From an uncultured Oscillospiraceae bacterium (GTDB lineage Bacteria; Bacillota; Clostridia; Oscillospirales; Oscillospiraceae): DNA of 13,342 bases. The stretch is taken from positions 1 to 13,342 of the forward strand of contig CAADUW010000089.1 in assembly GCA_900752285.1 (NCBI GenBank). Direction: 5' to 3'. This document shows, piece after piece, positions 1 through 7,113 of the stretch. Numbering within the stretch: the first letter of the stretch is position 1; each line of letters starts with the position of its first letter. Below the pieces are notes generated by a model that worked only from the letters and a program-made list of their open reading frames with translations, had not been told where the DNA came from and ran no database searches. Made by a program: the position numbers and the translations under genes.

Positions 1-57
1 CAGAAAATACAACTCAGGCTGCAAGTCTAGCGCCGCAGCGCTGTGCAGAGCGCAACC

Positions 58-172
58 GCCGAAGGCGGCTCTTGGCGCGGAGCTGTGCGATTTGTACGCC
101 CTTGGCGTACAAATCGTGCGCGCGGCAGACTGCAATCCTTTTGTCAAAAAAGGGCAAAGCCCTTTTTCGACA
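58..172 (+). repeat. 115-bp dispersed repeat, copy 1 (inverted partner at 13228-13342)
   Basis: This segment reappears in reverse complement at the right end of the window and agrees at 108 of 115 positions. It contains two perfect or near-perfect hairpins. One at 89-115 has 12-bp arms (GATTTGTACGCC) around the loop CTT. One at 142-172 has 14-bp arms around the loop AAA, with a single mismatch. A short GCCG/CGGC hairpin opens the repeat at 58-69. It carries no plausible coding sequence. It lies just past the 3' end of the yhaN-like gene and probably doubles as its transcription stop. The repeat may extend further, because copy 2 is cut by the window end. Confidence 0.9.
142..172. terminator. 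Bidirectional terminator-like hairpin inside repeat copy 1
   Basis: The arms TGTCAAAAAAGGGC and GCCCTTTTTCGACA surround a three-base loop, with one mismatch. Read on the minus strand, the GGGC/GCCC stem is followed by six T residues, the usual intrinsic terminator layout. It sits about 40 bases beyond the stop codon of the yhaN-like gene and would end the ymdB-yhaO-yhaN transcript. The A-tract on the other arm would let it work on the plus strand too. Function is inferred from structure only. Confidence 0.65.
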
Positions 173-208
173 GTTTTCCCCGGGCGGAATTTTCCGCCCG
201 GGGAAAAC
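173..208. terminator. Perfect 36-bp palindrome abutting the yhaN stop codon
   Basis: The arms GTTTTCCCCGGGCGGAA and TTCCGCCCGGGGAAAAC are perfect 17-bp reverse complements around a TT centre. The palindrome starts on the base after the stop codon of the yhaN-like gene as transcribed, and is followed at once by the hairpin at 142-172. It lacks a good U-tract of its own, so it may act as an RNA 3'-end stabiliser or as the first half of a tandem terminator. Confidence 0.7.
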
Positions 209-2332
209 TCATGCTTCCGCTGCCCGCTTTTCCTGCTCCCGGCAGGTAAAGACCAGGATCTGGCGGTCCTTTGCCAGCTCCCGCAGGAGGATAAAGGCCG
301 CCCGGAGGCGCTCGTCATCAAAGCGGATGAGGGCGTCATCCAGTACAATGGGCGCTTCCGGAGTCAAAGCCTCCGCTACGGCCAGCCGGAGGGAAAGGTA
401 CAGCTGATCCATGGTGCCGTCGCTGCGCCAGAGCACCGGACGCACCACGTCCTCCTGTTCCGCTTCCGCACCCAGAGAGAAATCGTCCCCCAGCGTCAGC
501 CGCCGGTACCGCCCGCCGGTCAGAACGGAAAGGTGCGCCTGTGCCCGTCTGGTGATCTCCGGGGCAAACCGGCGCTGAAGCTCTGCGGCGGACTCTGCCA
601 GCGTTTCCTGCGCAAGGGTCAGGGCGGCGTAGAACGCTTCCAGCTTTCGGATCCGCTCTTGCAGATTTCCAAGTTCCCGGGTCAGCGCGGCCTCCTCACC
701 GAGGGTCTCCATCCGTCCCTCCAGCTGGCCCTGCCGGGTTTGCAGCCGTCTCTGCTCCGCCTGTGCGTCCAGCAGAAGGGTTTCCGTTTCCTCCGGACTG
801 TAGGCAAGGGCGTCCGGCGCGGCTGGTTTTTCCGCATGGCCTGCCATGGCTTTCAGGTCGTTCCAGTGGGCTTCCAGCTTTCGGCTGTCCCGCCGGGCGC
901 TGTCAAAGGCGTCCCACTGCCGTTCCGCTTCCAGCCAGCCGTCCAGCGCGGACTGGGGGTCCTGCTGCCCGCAGAGGGCTTTCCGTTGCAGGTCCAGTTC
1001 CTCCAGCCGAAGATCCAGCTCCGCCCGGTTGGCACGGCAGGCGGCGAGGGCTTCCCGGTATGTCTGTTCCGCCCGGGCGTAGTCCTCGGCCAGTGCCGTC
1101 CAGCTGTCCGGGTTCGGATCGGGGTAGGCGCCGCAAATGGCAGCCCGGGCATCCGAATGCCGCTTCCGGAGAACAAGGCCCCCTGTCAGCAGCCCCAGTC
1201 CCAGAGCGCCGCAGCAGGCGCCGGGGAGCCACCCGGACAGCAGGAGCAGCACGATTCCGCCAATCACCCCGGCAGCTCCGGCGGCAAGGAGCCAGAGCCA
1301 GCCTTTCCCCGAAAGAGAGGCGTATGTGCGCTGCGCCGTCTGTGCCTTCTCCATGGCCTGCTGCCCGGTGCATCCGGCAAAGGGTGCGGGGGGCTCCGGC
1401 GGGACAGGCGGGGCGGGAAGCATGCCTTCTTCCATTCGGGCGGCGTTCCAGAGCCCGGAAAACTGTCGGGTTTTCCGGATCATTTCCCGGGTCTGCTCCC
1501 GGGAGGGCAGCCGGGCGCAGACCCGCTCCTGCGCTTCCACTGCGCGGATGCTTTCTTCATACGCCTCCCGCGCCTGTGCGACCCGGTGGGCGTCTGCTTC
1601 CGCTCCGGCATAACGCAGCGCCTGCCGGTGATTCCGGAGGGCGTCACACCGGCTGTCCAGCTCGCCCTGCCGCAGCCGCAGCTTCTGCAGCTGCTCCCGA
1701 CAGGCCCGCAGCTCGGACAGCTGCCCCTCCAGCACGTCCTGCCGGGCTTCCGCTTCCGGCAGAAGTCCGGTCCGGTTGTAGCGAATCCGGTTCCGGTATG
1801 CTTTCAGCGCCGCACCCAGCCGGTCCCCGTCGCCGCTTTCGTCCGCCGTGGTCACAAGGTTGTTCAGTCTCCGGCGCAGCGCCTCATCCTGTGTCACGGG
1901 CAGGTCGGAAAAGCGGATGAAGCCCGCCCGGGCGTAGACGCTTCGCTCTACCCCCAGAAGGAGCTGCCCGCAGTTTGCGGCGGTGATTTCCGGAACGTCC
2001 AGCCCGGAGGCGGTTTCATAGGCACGGAATTGTCCCAACGGGATCCGGCCCTTTGTGCTCCGTTCCAGCGTAATGTCCCGCCCGTTCCAGTTCAGGTCGA
2101 TCCGGCCCGCCATGGGGGAGCCGGACCAGGGGGCAAACCGTTCCTTGTCCGCAAGGTTCCCCCGTGTAGATTTGGCACGGGTGTCCAGCCCGTAAAACAT
2201 GGCGATGAGGAAGGCGCACCAGGTGCTTTTGCCCCATTCGTTGGGCTGACACAGAACGTTCAGCCCGGGTTGGAGGGTCAGCTGCCGGTGCTCCAGTTTG
2301 CCGAAGGTGGCGGTCATGGAATAGATCTTCAT
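209..2332 (-). CDS. YhaN-like AAA ATPase (SbcC/Rad50-type) with a central membrane hairpin
   Basis: This is a Rad50/SbcC-type ATPase and the likely partner of the nuclease encoded just upstream; such pairs process DNA ends. The ATPase head is split. The N-terminal half holds the P-loop (QPNEWGKST, residues 29-37) and the C-terminal half has a signature-like SDGT (637-640), QLYLSLRLA and Walker B PIVLDDALIRFDDE (661-674). Charged helical arms at about 195-290 and 415-590 are probably coiled coil. Between them, after a proline-rich stretch near 306-317, two hydrophobic helices at about 344-388 form a membrane hairpin. The 707-residue length is short against SbcC (about 1000) and B. subtilis YhaN. 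The first P-loop glycine is replaced by Gln29. The ATG overlaps the preceding stop in ATGA, with GGAGGT nine bases upstream. I am confident of the family; the DNA-repair role is inferred. Confidence 0.88.
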   Translation of the reverse strand: MKIYSMTATFGKLEHRQLTLQPGLNVLCQPNEWGKSTWCAFLIAMFYGLDTRAKSTRGNLADKERFAPWSGSPMAGRIDLNWNGRDITLERSTKGRIPLGQFRAYETASGLDVPEITAANCGQLLLGVERSVYARAGFIRFSDLPVTQDEALRRRLNNLVTTADESGDGDRLGAALKAYRNRIRYNRTGLLPEAEARQDVLEGQLSELRACREQLQKLRLRQGELDSRCDALRNHRQALRYAGAEADAHRVAQAREAYEESIRAVEAQERVCARLPSREQTREMIRKTRQFSGLWNAARMEEGMLPAPPVPPEPPAPFAGCTGQQAMEKAQTAQRTYASLSGKGWLWLLAAGAAGVIGGIVLLLLSGWLPGACCGALGLGLLTGGLVLRKRHSDARAAICGAYPDPNPDSWTALAEDYARAEQTYREALAACRANRAELDLRLEELDLQRKALCGQQDPQSALDGWLEAERQWDAFDSARRDSRKLEAHWNDLKAMAGHAEKPAAPDALAYSPEETETLLLDAQAEQRRLQTRQGQLEGRMETLGEEAALTRELGNLQERIRKLEAFYAALTLAQETLAESAAELQRRFAPEITRRAQAHLSVLTGGRYRRLTLGDDFSLGAEAEQEDVVRPVLWRSDGTMDQLYLSLRLAVAEALTPEAPIVLDDALIRFDDERLRAAFILLRELAKDRQILVFTCREQEKRAAEA

Positions 2333-3393
2333 GGCAGTTCCACCTCCCTGCCATCCAGAATATCCGCGGTGATTTGGGCTGCCAGCAGAGCGGTCTCCTT
2401 CATTTCCGGCTCCCGGGACAGCGCCAGCAGCTTTCCGAACAGCACTCCCGACAGGGTCTCCGTTCCGGAAAGCGCTGCAAGGTCCGGCACCGGTGCCGTC
2501 CGGTCCAGAAATTCCAGCCGGGGATACCGGGAAAAATGCCGCTTCAGGGCGTCCATGTCCACGTTGCCCCGTCCGGTCAGGGTGAGCCGGTAAAAGCTGT
2601 CCTGTCCGCCGGGGGGCAGCAGGGCTTCTGCTGCCCGGATCGGGTCGTCTCCGATGGGAACCTTTTGGGAAAAGAAGCCGGGCAGCCCCACAGATACCGG
2701 GCGGACGCCCGCGTCCTCACCCAGGGTCACCAGCAGCACACCCTTTTCCCCCGTTTCGTCCCAGCCCCGTCCCATGGGGCAGCCGGGCCATGCGCAGAGG
2801 GTCTGCCCGGCGCGGAAGCCGTCCGCCCGGTGAATGTGCCCCAGCGCCAGATAGCTCAGTCCCGACTCCCGCACCTGTGTCCCGGTAATGGGGCAGCAGG
2901 GAGAATTGGGGGTCACTGCGTCCCCGTGGAACACGCCGATCCGGTAACGGGAGCCCGGTTCCGCGTGAAAGCCCTCCAGCAGGGGTGGGCAGTCCATGCC
3001 CGTATAGCCTGCGCCATAGACCCGGGCGTCCAGCTCCGGAAAGTCCACGTGGGAGATCCCGGCGGGAAAAATGTGGACGTTTTCCGGAAATTTCTCCCGT
3101 TCCCAGGGAGAATCCGGCCCCAGCGGGTCGTGGTTTCCCGGGGCGATCAGCACCGGGACCCCGGCGTACTTCAGGGCTTCCCGCAGCTCCGTCAGGCTTT
3201 CGGCAGTATACGCCCCGTCGAACAGGTCTCCGGACAGAAGCATCAGGTCACAGTGCTCCCGGCGGCACAGCTGCGCGATCAGGGACGGAATCCGCCGGCT
3301 TTCCTGCCGGAGAAATGCCCGATCCGCTTCGCCCACACTGCCAAAGGGGGAATCCAGATGCCAGTCGGCGCTGTGCAGAATTTTCAGTCCCAC
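2329..3393 (-). CDS. YhaO/SbcD-like metallophosphoesterase (DNA repair exonuclease family)
   Basis: A calcineurin-like metallophosphoesterase of the Mre11/SbcD/YhaO group, 354 residues. The metal-binding motifs appear in order: DWH (10-12), GDLFDG (55-60), GNHD (86-89), HGD (156-158) and GHIH (185-188). The C-terminal third is the capping region seen in YhaO-type proteins. It starts with GTG, not ATG. The choice is supported by a GAGAGGG-type ribosome binding site just upstream and by the HSADWH motif starting at residue 7. It overlaps ymdB by 10 bases and the ATPase gene by 4, so the three genes are probably translationally coupled. Known members cut double-stranded DNA ends with an ATPase partner; that activity is inferred here. 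Confidence 0.9.
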   Translation of the reverse strand: MGLKILHSADWHLDSPFGSVGEADRAFLRQESRRIPSLIAQLCRREHCDLMLLSGDLFDGAYTAESLTELREALKYAGVPVLIAPGNHDPLGPDSPWEREKFPENVHIFPAGISHVDFPELDARVYGAGYTGMDCPPLLEGFHAEPGSRYRIGVFHGDAVTPNSPCCPITGTQVRESGLSYLALGHIHRADGFRAGQTLCAWPGCPMGRGWDETGEKGVLLVTLGEDAGVRPVSVGLPGFFSQKVPIGDDPIRAAEALLPPGGQDSFYRLTLTGRGNVDMDALKRHFSRYPRLEFLDRTAPVPDLAALSGTETLSGVLFGKLLALSREPEMKETALLAAQITADILDGREVELP

Positions 3394-4160
3394 AGATCCA
3401 CCCTCTCCGCTTTTTTACAGGTCCCGGTCTCCGTATCGACGGTGAACACCACGCCCTCCAGCTTGGTTTTCCCCTCCGCCCAGCGGTAGCGCTCGGGCAG
3501 GTCTCCCCGGAACCGGGCGATGGACAGCTCCGGGCGGATGCCCAGTACCGACTCGGCGGGCCCCGTCATGCCAAGATCCGTTACGTATCCCGTGCCCTTC
3601 GGCAGCACCCGGGCGTCGGCGGTGGGCACATGGGTATGGGTGCCCCAGACGGCACTGACCCGTCCGTCCAGCAGGTATCCCATTGCCAGCTTTTCGGAGG
3701 TGGCCTCCCCGTGCATTTCCACAAAAATCAGCCGGGTATCGATTTTTTTCAGAATTTTTTCCACCAGCAGGAAGGGATTGTCCGGGGTGTAGTCCATACC
3801 GCAGCGCCCGATCAGATCAATGACCGCGACGGGGCCAAAGCCGGTTTCGTACACCGCCCAGCCCTGCCCCGGAGTCTGGGGGGCGTAGTTTGCCGGGCGC
3901 AGCACCCGGTCCGTCTCGTCCAGATAGGGGACGATCTCCCGTTTGCCGAAGCTGTGATTGCCCAGCGTGATCACGTCTGCCCCGGCGTCCAGAATTTCCT
4001 CCGCCTGCCCGGGAGTCAGCCCCACCACACTGGCATTTTCCCCGTTTACAACGGTGAAATCCACCTGATATTTCCGCTTGAGAAACCGCAGACTCCGATC
4101 GATCCGGTCAAGCCCCGGGTTTCCCACCACGTCTCCTACCGCAAGTATCCGAATATCCAT
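3384..4160 (-). CDS. ymdB: YmdB-family metallophosphoesterase (2',3'-cAMP phosphodiesterase family)
   Basis: This 258-residue protein matches the YmdB family (about 260 residues) from end to end. Visible motifs are GDVVG (9-13), NGEN (39-42), GNHSFGKRE (67-75), EMHGEATSEK (148-157) and GTHTHVPTAD (173-182), which together build the two-metal site. B. subtilis YmdB hydrolyses 2',3'-cyclic AMP and influences biofilm and motility genes. In many Firmicutes the gene follows rny (RNase Y). Here it instead heads an overlapping cluster with the YhaO/YhaN pair. The ATG has AAGGGG eight bases upstream. No clear promoter is visible in the 69 bases before it, so it may be read from the DHHW gene. Confidence 0.93.
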   Translation of the reverse strand: MDIRILAVGDVVGNPGLDRIDRSLRFLKRKYQVDFTVVNGENASVVGLTPGQAEEILDAGADVITLGNHSFGKREIVPYLDETDRVLRPANYAPQTPGQGWAVYETGFGPVAVIDLIGRCGMDYTPDNPFLLVEKILKKIDTRLIFVEMHGEATSEKLAMGYLLDGRVSAVWGTHTHVPTADARVLPKGTGYVTDLGMTGPAESVLGIRPELSIARFRGDLPERYRWAEGKTKLEGVVFTVDTETGTCKKAERVDLWD

Positions 4161-4229
4161 AACACAGACCCCTTTCCGCCGGTTGGCGTTGGATTTGAGA
4201 AATTGAAATGCAATGATCCGTGCTTTCCG

Positions 4230-5324
4230 TTACCATTTCAGCAGTGCGCTGCTGTTGAGGACCAGCGTGCTGTACAGGAACAGCACGTCTGCGTCGGCAA
4301 TGTCTTCCACATAATTTTCCAGAAGCCGCCCGGGCATGTAGCGCAGATCCGCAAGAATTACCCGCCCGTAGCCCGGAACCAGCAGGGGGGCCAGACTGCT
4401 GCCGAAGGAATCCCGGAACAGGACGAGGGTCTTCTCCGGGTCTCCTGCCGGGTTGGTGATCTCCAGCAGGCTGACCGCCCCGGACAGGTATACGTCGTAG
4501 GGGTCCCGCCCGGAGAGCTTGCCGAGGTCATAAACGGTTCCCGTTTCTCCGGCCTCAAGGTTTTTGACCGTGCAGCCGCTCAGAACATCGTTTTCCAGCA
4601 GCACCAGCGAATCCGGTGCCATAGGCAGGGCCGCCTGCCCCCGGTATACCCCGTAGAAGGGGGTGTCCAGCGTGGTTTCCGTAAAGGGCGGGACTTCCGT
4701 TCCGAGGGCGGACGCCAGCTTTCGCGCGGCAGGAAGCAGGGCCTCCTGCCGCCAGTGAGTATCCGTGCGGTAGTAGCTGTCAAGAGACAGGCAGTCCCTC
4801 AGATCCACAAATTCCGCAAAGTCCTGGGCCTGCATTTGCGAAAACAGGGCGGCGTAGTCCATTTCGGGATAGTTTCCCGCTGGCGCCAGATAGTAGTTTT
4901 TGTCCGGCACCACGGCAATCACGGCTTTGCCGCTGCCGGAGGCAAAATATGCGTCATAGACCTTCTGCATCAGCTCCAGTGCCCGGGAGCCGGAACGGGT
5001 GCTGTAAGGATATTCCAGCTTGGAGGCGTAGCCGTTCAACAGGTACACGCCGTTGTTGTCCTTCTGCCGGAATACATACCGGCTGGAAAGGGCCTTGAGG
5101 GTCCGGAAGCCGTCCCGCAGGGGAAACTGATCCTGAGCGGCGGCGTCAAAGGCGGTCATAAAGCTGCCGTCCAACACGGTTTTGACGGTGGCGGCAGGCT
5201 TCTGGCGCAGCGCCCGCCGCTCCCACAGGGATTCACCCTTTGCGGGCAGGATCCACGCCGCAAAAGCCAGCGCCAGATAAACCGCGGCGCACAGAAAGAT
5301 TCCGATTTGTTTCGATTTTTTCAT
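4230..5324 (-). CDS. DHHW family protein, AlgJ/AlgX-like acetyl-transfer protein
   Basis: A 364-residue exported protein with one N-terminal hydrophobic segment (about residues 7-26) after a lysine-rich start, which is likely a signal anchor. It has the SGNH-like plan of AlgJ/AlgX proteins: a VVPDKNYYL strand (138-146), the DTHW motif (188-191) and RDSF (304-307) with Ser306 as the likely nucleophile, followed by LADLRYM. Such proteins work with an MBOAT membrane protein to move acyl groups onto an extracellular polysaccharide. The MBOAT gene is the next one upstream on this strand, across a 273-base gap holding a repeat element. The ribosome binding site (AGGTG, about four bases from ATG) is modest. 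The acceptor polymer cannot be told from sequence. Confidence 0.85.
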   Translation of the reverse strand: MKKSKQIGIFLCAAVYLALAFAAWILPAKGESLWERRALRQKPAATVKTVLDGSFMTAFDAAAQDQFPLRDGFRTLKALSSRYVFRQKDNNGVYLLNGYASKLEYPYSTRSGSRALELMQKVYDAYFASGSGKAVIAVVPDKNYYLAPAGNYPEMDYAALFSQMQAQDFAEFVDLRDCLSLDSYYRTDTHWRQEALLPAARKLASALGTEVPPFTETTLDTPFYGVYRGQAALPMAPDSLVLLENDVLSGCTVKNLEAGETGTVYDLGKLSGRDPYDVYLSGAVSLLEITNPAGDPEKTLVLFRDSFGSSLAPLLVPGYGRVILADLRYMPGRLLENYVEDIADADVLFLYSTLVLNSSALLKW

Positions 5325-5368
5325 AAAACACCTGACCAGAGGGAATAGAGTAGAAAAACCGGGAATTT

Positions 5369-5520
5369 AGGGCAGCACCGCACAATTGCGTCTGCGAGTC
5401 TCCGCCGTCTTTTCGCCCCGCTTCTTCAGTTTGAAAAGCCAGAAACCTTCGTTTTCCAAACTTTGAATTGGGGCAAAAATCCTGTCTGAGACTTCTTGCC
5501 GAATTGCGCGGTGCTGCCCT
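5369..5520. repeat. 152-bp MITE/ERIC-like inverted-repeat element
   Basis: The ends are near-identical inverted repeats. The left end reads AGGGCAGCACCGCACAATT. The right end in reverse complement reads AGGGCAGCACCGCGCAATT, so 18 of 19 positions match. The similarity continues inwards with matched blocks (AGTCTC, TTTTNGCCCC, AGTTTGNAAAA), so nearly the whole element can fold into one imperfect hairpin. It has no credible gene and no clear target-site duplication. A half copy lies at 13132-13208, showing that it is dispersed. It separates the MBOAT and DHHW genes. Confidence 0.82.
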
Positions 5521-5543
5521 GGTACTGGCGCAAAGCCTCCTTG

Positions 5544-5562
5544 GCTCTCCCTCCGGGAGAGC
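5544..5562. repeat. Short GC-rich hairpin downstream of the MBOAT gene
   Basis: The arms GCTCTCCC and GGGAGAGC are perfect around the loop TCC. Flanking GCGCA/TGCGC segments may extend the fold. On the minus strand no T-run follows, so it is a poor intrinsic terminator. It could be a processing or stability hairpin, or part of another dispersed repeat. Confidence 0.5.
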
Positions 5563-5597
5563 TGACGTGCGCGAAACAACAATTTCCTTCGCTGCTC

Positions 5598-6977
5598 TCA
5601 GAACCGGAAGTAGAGGAAGGGGTTAAACGAGCCGTCTACCAGATAGGCAGTGCTGAGGAGCAGAAGCAGGAGCAGGCACACCGGCTCCAGAACCGTCATA
5701 AAGGGACGGCTTTCGTATCTTTGCCAGAGCTTTTTGGGAAGCGGCGTTGCGCCCAGAGCGGAAACTGCCAGCAGCACCAGATTGCTGCGCAGACAGTAAA
5801 GGCTTTCCGTGCTCCCGGCGGGAATCCCGCCCAATCCTACGAGCCGCAGCAGGTCGCTGCCCGCCTGAGAGAGACTGTCCGCATTGAACAGCACAAAGCT
5901 TGCCATGACGGTGAGCACCACATAGCAGGTGCCAGAAATCCCCGGGAGCTTTTTCAGCCCCGGCAGGGCCTTTTCCAGCAGCAGGAGCAGGGCGAACAGC
6001 AGTCCCCACAGCACGAAATTCCAGCTTGCTCCGTGCCACAGGCCTGTGAGCATCCACACGACCAGAATGTTGCGCACCCATTTGATCCGGCTGACCCGGC
6101 TGCCGCCCAGCGGAATGTAAACATAGTCCCGGAACCAGGAGCCAAGGCTCATGTGCCACCGTCGCCAGAACTCCGTGATACTTCGGGAGCAATAGGGGTA
6201 ATCAAAGTTTTCCGGGAACCGGAATCCGAAGATCCGCCCCAGCCCGATGGCCATATCGGAGTAGCCGGAAAAATCATAGTAAATCTGCAGGAGAAACGCC
6301 GCGGCATAGAGCCAGCTGAACAGCACCGTAGGCTCGCTGCTGTCCCGATAGCTCTGAGTCAGCGCGCCCAGCTGGTTGGCAAGGAGAATTTTCTTTCCCA
6401 GTCCCACAAGAAACCGCCGCAGCCCCAGAGCAAGATCCTCCCGGCTGTGTTTCCGCCGGCTCAGAGCGGGGGCAACGTCCACGTAGCGGACAATGGGTCC
6501 GGCAATCAGCTGGGGGAACATGGAGACGTAAGCGCCGAAGGCAATGAAGTTTTTCTGGGGTTCCGTGTCGCCCCGGTACACGTCGGCGGCATAACTGATG
6601 CACTGGAAGGTATAGAAGCTGATGCCCACGGGCAGGGAGAGCCGCAGCAGAGGCAGGCGGCTTCCGAACATCTGATTGACCGTGGTCACGAAGAAATCCG
6701 CGTACTTGAATACGCCCAGCAGCGCCGCGCCCAGAACTACGGACAGAATCAGGATTCCCTTCCGGAATCGGGGAAACCGTTCCATGGCGAGCCCGGAAGC
6801 GTAGTACAGCCCAATGGTCAGGAGCATGAGAAACAGGTACTTCGGCTCTCCCCAGCCGTAAAACAGCAGGCTCGCCAGAAGCAGCACGCCGTTTTTCAGC
6901 CGGTCCGGCACCAGAAAATACAGGATCAGTACCCCGGGCAGAAAGTAATATAAAAAGGAAAGACTGGAAAAAAGCAT
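5598..6977 (-). CDS. MBOAT family membrane-bound O-acyltransferase (AlgI/DltB-like)
   Basis: This is a 459-residue polytopic membrane protein with about ten hydrophobic segments. Hallmarks of the AlgI/DltB/PatA group are clear: LPVGISFYTFQ (115-125), YYDFSGYSDMAIG (233-245), FWRRWHMSLGSWFRDYVYIPLGG (270-292) and WHGASWNF (314-321) with the catalytic histidine His315. These proteins pass an acyl group across the membrane for transfer to a surface polymer. The downstream DHHW gene is the expected partner. I place the start at 6977, not at the in-frame ATG at 7040, because MLFSSLSFLYYF is the conserved family N-terminus and GGAG lies about eight bases upstream. The substrate (teichoic acid, peptidoglycan or capsule) is unknown. 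Confidence 0.93.
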   Translation of the reverse strand: MLFSSLSFLYYFLPGVLILYFLVPDRLKNGVLLLASLLFYGWGEPKYLFLMLLTIGLYYASGLAMERFPRFRKGILILSVVLGAALLGVFKYADFFVTTVNQMFGSRLPLLRLSLPVGISFYTFQCISYAADVYRGDTEPQKNFIAFGAYVSMFPQLIAGPIVRYVDVAPALSRRKHSREDLALGLRRFLVGLGKKILLANQLGALTQSYRDSSEPTVLFSWLYAAAFLLQIYYDFSGYSDMAIGLGRIFGFRFPENFDYPYCSRSITEFWRRWHMSLGSWFRDYVYIPLGGSRVSRIKWVRNILVVWMLTGLWHGASWNFVLWGLLFALLLLLEKALPGLKKLPGISGTCYVVLTVMASFVLFNADSLSQAGSDLLRLVGLGGIPAGSTESLYCLRSNLVLLAVSALGATPLPKKLWQRYESRPFMTVLEPVCLLLLLLLSTAYLVDGSFNPFLYFRF

Positions 6978-7038
6978 GGTCGTTCTCCGAAAAATGGAAA
7001 TCAGGCGGGACAGGACGTTTTGGCGTAACGAAGGGGAC

Positions 7039-7056
7039 ATCGGCGGCTGCGCCGAT
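7039..7056. other. Small perfect hairpin in the MBOAT upstream region
   Basis: The arms ATCGGCG and CGCCGAT are perfect with a four-base loop. It lies between the terminator of the DUF4358 gene and the MBOAT start, about 60 bases before the ATG on the transcribed strand. I could not find a convincing promoter in 6978-7060, so MBOAT transcription may come from readthrough. The hairpin may shape that mRNA. Confidence 0.4.
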
Positions 7057-7059
7057 ATG

Positions 7060-7107
7060 AAAAGCCGCCTGCCGGGGGAAAGGAGATCCTTTTCCCGGCA
7101 GACGGCT
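7060..7107 (-). terminator. Terminator after the mntP-vanZ-DUF4358 operon
   Basis: A long imperfect hairpin pairs AGCCGNCTGCCGGG with its complement (one mismatch), continuing into AAAGGA/TCCTTT. On the minus strand the stem is followed by TTTT and begins seven bases past the DUF4358 stop codon. The T-run is short, so some readthrough into the MBOAT gene is possible. Confidence 0.72.
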
Positions 7108-7113
7108 GCTTGT

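Noticed and set aside
1..57. A gene or tRNA at the left edge
   Set aside because: Only a short GC-rich stretch with small GCGC repeats is seen; no cloverleaf and no coding frame with support.
142..172. Repeats as a CRISPR array
   Set aside because: Copies are few, far apart, inverted and palindromic, with no regular spacers and no cas gene.
92..2593. An 833-codon open frame on the plus strand across the yhaN and yhaO genes
   Set aside because: It is antisense to two genes with clear catalytic motifs. Its translation is rich in Pro/Gly/Gln/Arg with no recognisable domain, as expected of a shadow frame in high-GC DNA.
2985..5348. A 787-codon plus-strand open frame opposite yhaO, ymdB and the DHHW gene
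   Set aside because: It crosses three well-supported genes and an intergenic gap, with low-complexity composition and no ribosome binding site that stands out.
5367..5582. A 71-residue minus-strand reading frame
   Set aside because: It lies in the 152-bp element. A second frame at 13082-13315 shares the KTAET-RRNCAVLP stretch only because the repeat is duplicated. The changes between copies do not look coding-constrained.
5496..6953. A 485-codon plus-strand open frame opposite the MBOAT gene
   Set aside because: It is Gln/His/Pro-rich and antisense to a membrane protein gene with full family motifs, so it is a complement artefact.
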